Source of the DNA: an uncultured Odoribacter sp.
Lineage (GTDB): Bacteria; Bacteroidota; Bacteroidia; Bacteroidales; Marinifilaceae
Reading direction: 5' to 3'
Length of the DNA: 13,572 nucleotides
Assembly: GCA_947176455.1 (NCBI GenBank)
Contig: CAMWQQ010000019.1
Coordinates: 1-13,572, forward strand
Below are positions 1 through 5,084 of this stretch, piece after piece. How positions within the stretch are numbered: position 1 is the first letter of the stretch; every line of letters begins with the position of its first letter. The translations under genes and the position numbers were made by a program. Under the pieces are notes generated by a model. It was not told the DNA's origin. It saw only the letters and a list, made by a program, of their open reading frames with translations, and made no database searches.

Positions 1-77
1 CCTTTCCATCAAACTAAAATTTATCGTTTTCAGACTATCCCGGTATCGAATATTTTCCAAACTGTCATAAATGGTTA
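1..77 (-). pseudogene. 3' fragment of a small membrane-anchored protein gene (copy of the gene at 3831-4256)
   Basis: Read on the minus strand, these bases encode the C-terminal part of a protein matching the one at 3831-4256: the YDSL, NIRYRDSLKTINFSLMER string is shared, with only one or so residue changes. At DNA level 1-77 matches 3849-3925 with about three mismatches. The matching reading frame runs upstream only to about position 90, inside the end of the 93-698 gene region, so the membrane-anchored N-terminal part is missing here. The window edge cuts off the last few codons. I read it as a truncated leftover of a second copy of that gene, joined directly behind the small secreted protein gene by a deletion or recombination. 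The alternative, a genuinely short gene, is unlikely because no start codon is available. Confidence 0.7.
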
Positions 78-83
78 TTTTAG

Positions 84-243
84 AATTCAAATTTATAAAA
101 TCTCATCGCACACGGCTTGACCGTCCGAATCTTTAAACCCTCGTAGCAATTCTTGGTATATTTTGGGATAATCAGACTTCATTTGCAAGAAAGTCGCAGG
201 AATGCCACCTTCCAATGGATACAAACTATTGAAATAAAAATAC
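84..243 (-). repeat. Direct repeat A, copy 1 (other copy 4912-5071)
   Basis: The 3' end of the intact small secreted protein gene. Most of the roughly ten differences from 4912-5071 are at third codon positions or conservative, so both copies drifted while still coding. Confidence 0.88.
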
Positions 244-698
244 CAAAAAGAATAAATCTTCTCTTGAGAATAGCGTGAAAGCAAGCTAAACAACAGGCAA
301 GGCTTTTTTAGTGCTTTTTTTCGAACAGTTTCCTGCAAAGCCGAAACAGCATCCGCCCTCCATCTTCCTCCGATAGACAAATTGATTAATTTTGTATAAT
401 ACAGGGTATCCGGCAATTTACCTAATTGCGCCAATCCCTTGTACACATGCTCCTCTCCCACCGCATACATGGAAGACTTTTTTGAAGACCGGGGATTATA
501 CCCATAAGTTTTCTGAAACTCTTCAAAATTATCCGGGAAACAATCCAGAAATTCTTGTTGTTTTTGAACAGATTCCGGCTCTTCCACCAAAACACGATAC
601 AATGAATCCAATTTTCGATCGGATGCCCGTAAAAAATGCTGGGCATACCCTTTACCAAACAACAACAGCCCTATTAAAATAACAACGATTCCCCTCAT
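93..698 (-). CDS. Small secreted protein, candidate periplasmic immunity protein
   Basis: 201 residues. The N-terminus is a Sec signal peptide: basic start, hydrophobic stretch at about residues 4-14, then GYA before Q20 as a signal peptidase I site, so the mature protein should lie in the periplasm. The mature part has no domain I can name with certainty. The patterns FPDNFEEFQKTYGY (about 54-67), ISLGGRW-like NLSIGGRWRADAV and SFWYFYF (about 151-157) remind me of secreted Bacteroidetes proteins near polymorphic-toxin genes, thought to be immunity proteins; that is from memory and uncertain. The start ATG at 698 lies 22 bp after the lipoprotein gene at 721-2523, so they probably share a transcript. 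Two broken copies exist in the window: its 5' end at 2903-2992 and its 3' end at 4921-5071. This is the only intact copy, which suggests it is the one still under selection. Confidence 0.8.
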   Translation of the reverse strand: MRGIVVILIGLLLFGKGYAQHFLRASDRKLDSLYRVLVEEPESVQKQQEFLDCFPDNFEEFQKTYGYNPRSSKKSSMYAVGEEHVYKGLAQLGKLPDTLYYTKLINLSIGGRWRADAVSALQETVRKKALKKPCLLFSLLSRYSQEKIYSFWYFYFNSLYPLEGGIPATFLQMKSDYPKIYQELLRGFKDSDGQAVCDEIL

Positions 699-699
699 A
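611..699 (-). repeat. Direct repeat C, copy 1 (other copy 2905-2993)
   Basis: This is the 5' end of the intact small secreted protein gene and the likely parent of the fragment at 2905-2993. Recombination between the two copies would delete or circularise the intervening esterase-like lipoprotein gene and effector ORF, about 2.3 kb. Confidence 0.85.
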
Positions 700-720
700 A
701 TCTAAATCATACTCCTAATC

Positions 721-2523
721 CTACTTCTCTGAAGACAGTTCTTTCACTCTCCGCATCATCCGCACAAGCCTTTTGTCAAGCAATATATGCATGGCCTGAT
801 ACGAACGTTGCTCCTCCGGAATACGAGCCGCCTCGCAAGTTCGAACAAATATAAAACCATCCGTTCGCAGGGGCAAATTAAAAGCCCGAAAACTCTGGTT
901 ATTAAAACCGGCAGGCGAACACCGGATGTTTAGCGGACTGTCAGACAAGCGACTGGCCGGATAATAAAAATAAGGCACACCGGTCTGCAAGCCGGACCTT
1001 TCCAATGAAGCGAAAACCGGAGAAGCGACAGGAACAGGAACAAAACTATTCATATCAGAACGATAAGTTTGATACTCGCCTTCTCCTCCCAACAAAGTCA
1101 GGACACAATATCGCTCTCCATAATTTTCATTCAAATAACAGCCTAAAGAAGCAACAGGAGCAGCAACATTATTCAACTTATTCAAATGCAACCAATGCCC
1201 GGTCAGCACGGCACATTCATCTCCCTGCAAATCTACCGCTTTCAGAGCATAATACACATGGCGCCACATAATATAATCCCTAAAATACATTCTACCGTTC
1301 TCTTCTACATCAGGTATATGCTTTTCCATAACCTTAAGCCAATACAATTGACCGAACCATTGACTCTCAAATACACCCAATTGTTCCGAAAACTGCTTTT
1401 TCACCGTCAAAGGTAAAAGAGAATCAGGCACCAACCTCGTCCTCAATACATCATAAAGCATTTTATTGGGTTTATGTTTATACATTTCGTAGAAATAGTC
1501 ATAAGCCAACGGGAAATACCCCATTGGAATACTCCTGTCAAAACCGGCAATATGTACTTTTCGCACTGCCTTGGCATTATATCCTCTCAAAAACTCCAAC
1601 AATTCCTTCACCCGACTCCGACATTGAGCCGCTCCAACCAACTCTTCAAGAATCTCTTCAAGGCAAACCGGATATCCCTGCACATATAAATCCCATTTCA
1701 ACACAAGCATCGTAGGCAATTCCGCCATAATCAATTTGCATTGTTTTTTTTCAACTAACCAGCGAATCAATTGATTCTGCACGCGTCCCAAGGAATAACT
1801 GCCATGCATGGTCTCAGCCAATCCAATTATCTTGGGATTGTTTTTTAACAAATCAATCTTATCAATCAAAGAATCCGCAACAAACGACAAAGGCAAAAGG
1901 GCTGTTGTATCCAAAAGCATATCAGCATTCCCTTGAGGTAAACCGACCTCATTGATAGAATGTCCGTCCAAAGAGAGTCGCAAGCCTTGAATCAGCATCT
2001 TGGCTCCGTCATGAAAAGCACAAGGCCGCCCCTCCACATGAAAAGCAAGCCACAAATAAGAAATACCCTTCAATGGTATTTTTAGTTTGTAATTATGCCA
2101 GCCATCACCTTCCATTCTCACTGAATCAGTACGCACATTGCGTTCTTTCACATCAAGCGAAGACACTTTCATCCATGCTTGTTGCAAATTCACCCCTTTT
2201 ACATTCACGTCAATCTCCGCATTTGAAAATTTCCCGTACAAAGGGAACTGCTGGGCAAGCACTGTATTTAGCCTCCAACGTCGCCCGTCAAGCGACACGT
2301 TTTCAGACAAACAAAAGACAGGGATGCGCAAATCTTCATCTATCTCTTGTACAATTCTAAACTCCATTGTATCATCCGACACCTTCGCAGTCCAACGCAA
2401 ACCATCCTCCAAAAGGCCAGTAGATAAATCCAAATTATAATAGTCCACAGTGTCCTGTTTATTTTTCACAGAACAGGACAATAGCAACAGACAGAATAAA
2501 CAGAATAAAGTTCTCGCAACCAT
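721..2523 (-). CDS. Erythromycin-esterase-family lipoprotein (copy 1)
   Basis: 600 residues. A lipoprotein signal peptide ends in the lipobox LLSC, so C17 should be lipidated and the protein held on the cell envelope. Residues about 30-195 form a region rich in beta-strand patterns, probably a beta-sandwich. Residues about 205-600 match the erythromycin esterase (EreA/ChaN-like) superfamily: GLAETMHG with E237 and H240, AELP with E268, GFDR with D329, and GHWLHLNK with H443 and H446, in the usual order. The proposed catalytic Glu/His set is therefore intact. The true substrate is unknown; family membership does not imply macrolide hydrolysis, and an envelope lipoprotein of this size is unlike the cytosolic EreA/EreB. 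It lies 3 bp after the effector-like ORF (2527-2940) and 22 bp before the small secreted protein gene. It is a diverged paralogue of 5085-6737, with the same two-part layout and about 38 more residues at the C-terminus. Confidence 0.87.
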   Translation of the reverse strand: MVARTLFCLFCLLLLSCSVKNKQDTVDYYNLDLSTGLLEDGLRWTAKVSDDTMEFRIVQEIDEDLRIPVFCLSENVSLDGRRWRLNTVLAQQFPLYGKFSNAEIDVNVKGVNLQQAWMKVSSLDVKERNVRTDSVRMEGDGWHNYKLKIPLKGISYLWLAFHVEGRPCAFHDGAKMLIQGLRLSLDGHSINEVGLPQGNADMLLDTTALLPLSFVADSLIDKIDLLKNNPKIIGLAETMHGSYSLGRVQNQLIRWLVEKKQCKLIMAELPTMLVLKWDLYVQGYPVCLEEILEELVGAAQCRSRVKELLEFLRGYNAKAVRKVHIAGFDRSIPMGYFPLAYDYFYEMYKHKPNKMLYDVLRTRLVPDSLLPLTVKKQFSEQLGVFESQWFGQLYWLKVMEKHIPDVEENGRMYFRDYIMWRHVYYALKAVDLQGDECAVLTGHWLHLNKLNNVAAPVASLGCYLNENYGERYCVLTLLGGEGEYQTYRSDMNSFVPVPVASPVFASLERSGLQTGVPYFYYPASRLSDSPLNIRCSPAGFNNQSFRAFNLPLRTDGFIFVRTCEAARIPEEQRSYQAMHILLDKRLVRMMRRVKELSSEK

Positions 2524-2526
2524 AAC

Positions 2527-2940
2527 TTAATACCCCCAATAATACTTAATAGAAGAAAAATCCCCATTTTTTCCCATACCATTTTCCATATCAATTAAAA
2601 ATTTTTTCCCTTGCTCTCGAAGTTCTTCCGTTTCATAATCAAGCATATGCCATGCAATTCCGACACCAAATCCCCAAGTTTCACCACTCATTAGCAAAAT
2701 GTCAACACCATATAAAGCTATATTTCTTGACGAAAGTTCCCCATTATCATACAACATTATTGCCTGATGTGCCATATCAATAACTCCAAGTACAGTTCCC
2801 ACCTGCCCCAACCCCTCAAACATACTTCCAGACAAATCATTTATTATTCCAATGCCCGAACTCAAATCTCCCATATTACCCCAAACAATATCGCTAAATT
2901 GCCTATTTTCGATCGGATGCCCGTAAAAAATGCTGGGCAT
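2527..2940 (-). CDS. Leaderless effector-like protein, probably a broken cassette
   Basis: 137 residues from the ATG at 2940; a TTG at 2952 would add four. The first 13 or so codons are not original: they lie inside a 89-bp duplicate of the start of the small secreted protein gene, read in another frame. The remainder (from about 2905 down) is glycine-rich and hydrophobic: GDLSSGIG, MFEGLGQVG, two or three weak membrane-like stretches (about 48-60, 75-100) and an acidic/basic end finishing in YYWGY. This texture resembles regions that precede or form toxin tips in Bacteroidetes Rhs-type proteins. It occupies the position, 3 bp before an esterase-like gene, that the GG-leader protein (6743-7543) holds in the other cassette, and shares an M-[VF]-E-G-[IL]-G-x-V-G motif with it. 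I infer it is the mature end of a related effector that lost its leader. Whether it is expressed is unclear. Confidence 0.5.
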   Translation of the reverse strand: MPSIFYGHPIENRQFSDIVWGNMGDLSSGIGIINDLSGSMFEGLGQVGTVLGVIDMAHQAIMLYDNGELSSRNIALYGVDILLMSGETWGFGVGIAWHMLDYETEELREQGKKFLIDMENGMGKNGDFSSIKYYWGY

Positions 2941-2992
2941 ACCCTTTACCAAACAACAACAGCCCTATTAAAATAACAACGATTCTCTTCAT
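2903..2992 (-). pseudogene. 5' fragment of the small secreted protein gene (signal peptide only)
   Basis: The ATG at 2992 opens a 29-codon frame with the same signal peptide as the 93-698 protein (hydrophobic core, GYA|Q cleavage site, then HFLRASDRK), ended by TAG at 2903-2905. DNA from 2905 to 2993 matches 611-699 with about two mismatches, and the match stops exactly where the frame runs into the effector-like sequence. It is a truncated copy joined out of frame to the effector ORF. A +1 shift just before the stop would attach the Sec signal peptide to the effector-like domain, but I see no convincing slippery site. Confidence 0.75.
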
Positions 2993-2993
2993 A
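2905..2993 (-). repeat. Direct repeat C, copy 2 (other copy 611-699)
   Basis: 89 bp shared with 611-699 in the same orientation with about two mismatches. It covers the start codon, signal peptide and first mature residues of the small secreted protein gene. The near identity, although both copies would be free to drift if non-functional, points to a recent duplication or conversion. Confidence 0.85.
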
Positions 2994-3116
2994 GCTTAAT
3001 ATCACCAACATATACACCCTGATTCATCTCCCTATTTTTCTCTTATGCAACAGATATTTTACCAATAGAAAGCTAAACAAAAAAACAGCATGCCCCACAA
3101 CCACACAATACAATGT

Positions 3117-3458
3117 TCAAATCGGATACTTCAAGCCCCATTTCATACAGGCAATCAATAACAAACCAAGCATTTCCACGCTTTGTAGCACAAAAATAAA
3201 CCACAAAGTAACCCTAAGGAAACGATAACGATACTTTAAGCTCCTAAAAGGCACTAAAGCAAGCAACGAACCAAACAAGATTCCGATAATAGTCAAATAA
3301 ATGAAGTTTACCTGAGCGATCATTTTCAATGACTGCATAAAAGTCGGAGCTAAAACAATCAGCCACGGATATAGCAACGTATTAAATGACATCTGCAATA
3401 CGATTATTATAGCCATCCAACGATTGCTAAAACGAAATAATTCATTTGATTTTTCCAT
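3117..3458 (-). CDS. Small three-helix membrane protein
   Basis: 113 residues from the ATG at 3458; a TTG at 3467 would add three residues. Three hydrophobic segments are visible at about residues 14-37, 49-72 and 81-103, joined by short basic loops (for example RSLKYRYRFLR), which predicts an inner-membrane protein with little outside the bilayer. I recognise no family. It is the last gene of the minus-strand run 4843-3117 and starts 17 bp after the stop of the truncated DUF3592-like ORF. Small polytopic membrane proteins next to secreted toxin-like proteins often serve as immunity proteins; here that is inferred from position only. About 120 bp without a gene follow it (3000-3116). Confidence 0.62.
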   Translation of the reverse strand: MEKSNELFRFSNRWMAIIIVLQMSFNTLLYPWLIVLAPTFMQSLKMIAQVNFIYLTIIGILFGSLLALVPFRSLKYRYRFLRVTLWFIFVLQSVEMLGLLLIACMKWGLKYPI

Positions 3459-3475
3459 ATCATCCAATTCTAAAA

Positions 3476-3763
3476 TCAGCTTCTATTCCACACTTTAACT
3501 TGCAAATACCCCAATCCAAATACACCCCAAAGCCCTATAAGAATCATCACACCACTCGTAGTAAATCGAAGGGTCTCATTGGTAAAGAAACACACTGAAC
3601 GCTTAGGATTATTCAGTGCATAATAAACTGCAAATTCATTCCTTTCATCTATCTGTTTTACAAGACGTTCTATTTCTACAGAATCATAGCGATTCTTTTC
3701 TCGATAAAACTTACTCCCCGTATACTCTTTTTCTCCCACTTGGTACACATATTTGACCTGCAA
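3476..3763 (-). pseudogene. DUF3592-like membrane protein, probably missing its N-terminus
   Basis: 95 residues if started at the TTG at 3763. The sequence fits the second part of DUF3592 proteins: a VKYVYQVGEKEYTG strand pair, a middle helix, the YYALNNPKRS turn that matches the family's YYxPxNPxxS signature, and one C-terminal membrane helix (about 70-90). Family members normally begin with another membrane helix, absent here. Upstream in frame there is no ATG before the TAG at 3791-3793, and the 67 bp back to the preceding gene hold only a 9-codon frame (ATG at about 3827). I therefore read it as a 5'-truncated gene, although translation from TTG cannot be excluded. The function of DUF3592 is unknown. 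Confidence 0.5.
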
Positions 3764-3830
3764 CGCTCCTTTTTTCGTAACATCAAAACTCTAAAGCTTA
3801 TCTTCTAGCCTTTCCAAATTTAATCATAAA

Positions 3831-4256
3831 TCAATCTTCTGACGATTTCCTTTCCATCAAACTAAAATTTATCGTTTTCAGACTATCCCGGTATCGAATA
3901 TTTCCTAAACTGTCATAAACGGTTAAAATCCAGCTATCAGGTCCTTTCATAATTTCATCTCCGATTTCAATATTTTGAATACCTGGCATTTGGACAAAAT
4001 ACCATTGCGTCCCGATTTTAAAGTTATTGTTCTTAGGTTTGTATTCTATTTTTTCCACTTTTCCCCGTATTTCAGTCTTATAATACTCGTAATTAGGGAA
4101 AGAAAGAAAAAACATACCGACAACAAAAATAATCATCAGAATCACGCCTATTCTCATATAGCACTTAGCAACATTTACCGGTATAACCTTGCTTATGTAA
4201 TGATGCCAGTAAAAATAATTCGCACGAAAAAAATCATTTCTTAAAATTTTTCCCAT
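3831..4256 (-). CDS. Single-pass membrane-anchored protein of unknown function
   Basis: 141 residues from the ATG at 4256; an ATG at 4286 in the same frame would add ten. One strong membrane helix lies at about residues 35-53 (GVILMIIFVVGMFFLSF), preceded by a basic patch, so the C-terminal 85 or so residues are probably periplasmic. That part has beta-strand patterns (RGKVEKIEYK, WILTVYDSLGNIRYRDS), compatible with a small beta domain. No family recognised. The start overlaps the preceding 4234-4494 frame by 23 bp, suggesting translational coupling. The final 77 bp are duplicated at the window's left edge (1-77), so a second copy existed downstream of cassette 1. Confidence 0.68.
   Translation of the reverse strand: MGKILRNDFFRANYFYWHHYISKVIPVNVAKCYMRIGVILMIIFVVGMFFLSFPNYEYYKTEIRGKVEKIEYKPKNNNFKIGTQWYFVQMPGIQNIEIGDEIMKGPDSWILTVYDSLGNIRYRDSLKTINFSLMERKSSED
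3849..3925 (-). repeat. Direct repeat B, copy 2 (other copy 1-77)
   Basis: 77 bp near the 3' end of the 3831-4256 gene match 1-77 in the same orientation, with about three mismatches. Left of position 1 the match may continue beyond the window, so the true repeat may be longer. Confidence 0.85.
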
Positions 4257-4494
4257 GAAAAAACTGATAAAACTTGGTGTTCTCATTTCTCCAAAAGATA
4301 TTAGGCAAAATAGGCACAAAAACTTTATATTCCAAATGTTGTTTCCCTTTTATTGAGATCCTACAAATATTAGCATTCACCCGTTCTACATTTTCTACGT
4401 CAGATAATAAACATTCATAATCCGAAGAAAAGAAATCGCAAAAAATCAGAGTTTTCTTTGTACGGTACAATGTTTCAACAGAAAAAAAAATCAT
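4234..4494 (-). CDS. Small soluble protein or the C-terminal half of a frameshifted membrane protein
   Basis: 86 residues from the ATG at 4494. The pattern is soluble alpha/beta: TKKTLIFCDFFSSDYECLLSDVENVE followed by ANICRISIKGK and VFVPILPNIFW, with a Lys-rich end. Its first codons lie in a run of nine T (minus strand) that also encodes the last Phe codons of the 4475-4843 frame, with 20 bp overlap. Removing one T from that run would join both frames into one protein of about 200 residues: four membrane helices plus this cytoplasmic tail. I cannot decide between a separate, translationally coupled gene, a phase-variable or slippage-produced fusion, and an inactivating frameshift. No family recognised. 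Confidence 0.5.
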   Translation of the reverse strand: MIFFSVETLYRTKKTLIFCDFFSSDYECLLSDVENVERVNANICRISIKGKQHLEYKVFVPILPNIFWRNENTKFYQFFHGKNFKK

Positions 4495-4843
4495 AAACGC
4501 ACCAAATCAAAGAAAATAATGAGGCAGGCTCGACTATAATATACATAAACCACTTTAAAATAAGCAATAGGCTATCTGCCAGCCAACAAGCTAGCAAAGC
4601 TAAAGGAATAAAAAATTTGTGTATAGCCACGTAAGCACCGGACAACAATTCTCCTTCTCTCATGATATTTTTTTCCAACAATCTCATGCCCCACAAAAAA
4701 ACAATCACAATAAAACCTCCTAATAAATAGCACAATTCTAAACAATAATGTATCCGTGCATTAAAATATGGAGCAAAAAATATCAAACAAAAACAATCCA
4801 GAAAAAACAAAAGAAAAATCCAAGCTATCGATTTTGCACTCAT
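4475..4843 (-). CDS. Four-helix membrane protein, possibly frameshifted at its 3' end
   Basis: 122 residues from the ATG at 4843. Hydrophobic segments at about 7-25, 34-52, 72-95 and 97-118 predict a small polytopic inner-membrane protein with short charged loops (MRLLEKNIMREGE). The reading frame stops just after the T9 run (4482-4490), ending FFFC, and the next frame (4234-4494) begins inside the same run. It follows the small secreted protein fragment (4921-5071) by about 80 bp and heads the run of small membrane genes down to 3117. A protective or immunity role is a guess from position. No family recognised. Confidence 0.6.
   Translation of the reverse strand: MSAKSIAWIFLLFFLDCFCLIFFAPYFNARIHYCLELCYLLGGFIVIVFLWGMRLLEKNIMREGELLSGAYVAIHKFFIPLALLACWLADSLLLILKWFMYIIVEPASLFSLIWCVYDFFFC
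4482..4490 (-). other. Nine-base homopolymer (T9 on the coding strand) at the junction of two frames
   Basis: Nine consecutive A on the plus strand sit exactly where the 4475-4843 frame ends and the 4234-4494 frame begins. A loss of one base (or a +1 slip) makes a single continuous frame. Such a tract can vary in length by replication slippage or allow transcriptional slippage. Confidence 0.55.
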
Positions 4844-4911
4844 ACTAATATTCTTAACGGAGATAATTCATCAATATTTTAAAGTATTCACAAACAGTCA
4901 ATTGCTTTCAA

Positions 4912-5071
4912 AATTCAAATTTATAAAATCTCATCACACACGGCTTGTCCGTCCGAACCCTTAAACCCTCGAAGTAACTCTTGGTATACTTTGGGATAAT
5001 CAGACTTCATTTGCAAAAAAGTCGCAGGAATGCCACCTTCCAACGGATACAAACTATTGAAATAAAAATAC
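4912..5071 (-). repeat. Direct repeat A, copy 2 (other copy 84-243)
   Basis: 160 bp match 84-243 in the same orientation with about ten mismatches (around 94% identical by eye). It spans the last 49 codons and the stop of the small secreted protein gene and a few bases after it. The match ends abruptly at 5071/5072, 13 bp before the stop of the esterase-like gene at 5085. Confidence 0.88.
4921..5071 (-). pseudogene. 3' fragment of the small secreted protein gene
   Basis: Read on the minus strand, this encodes residues 153-201 of the 93-698 protein in an uninterrupted frame (NSLYPLEGGIPATF, QELLRGFK, GQAVCDEIL, then TAA at 4921-4923), with about two substitutions (I to V, D to G). The signal peptide and first 150 residues are gone; there is no suitable start codon. 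It lies directly after the esterase-like gene of cassette 2, the place the intact gene holds in cassette 1. That order shows the cassette once had the full set, and that a deletion or recombination removed most of the gene and possibly the end of its upstream neighbour. Confidence 0.82.
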
Positions 5072-5084
5072 TGCTCCTATTTAT

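Noticed and set aside
422..658. A 78-codon minus frame sharing its first 16 residues (MVKGMPSIFYGHPIEN) with the frame at 2527-2952
   Set aside because: It is an out-of-frame reading of the small secreted protein gene. The similarity comes from the 89-bp DNA repeat, not from a shared protein.
721..2523. Macrolide resistance gene (ereA/ereB)
   Set aside because: Only the fold and catalytic motifs match. Lipobox, extra N-terminal region and cassette context point to another function.
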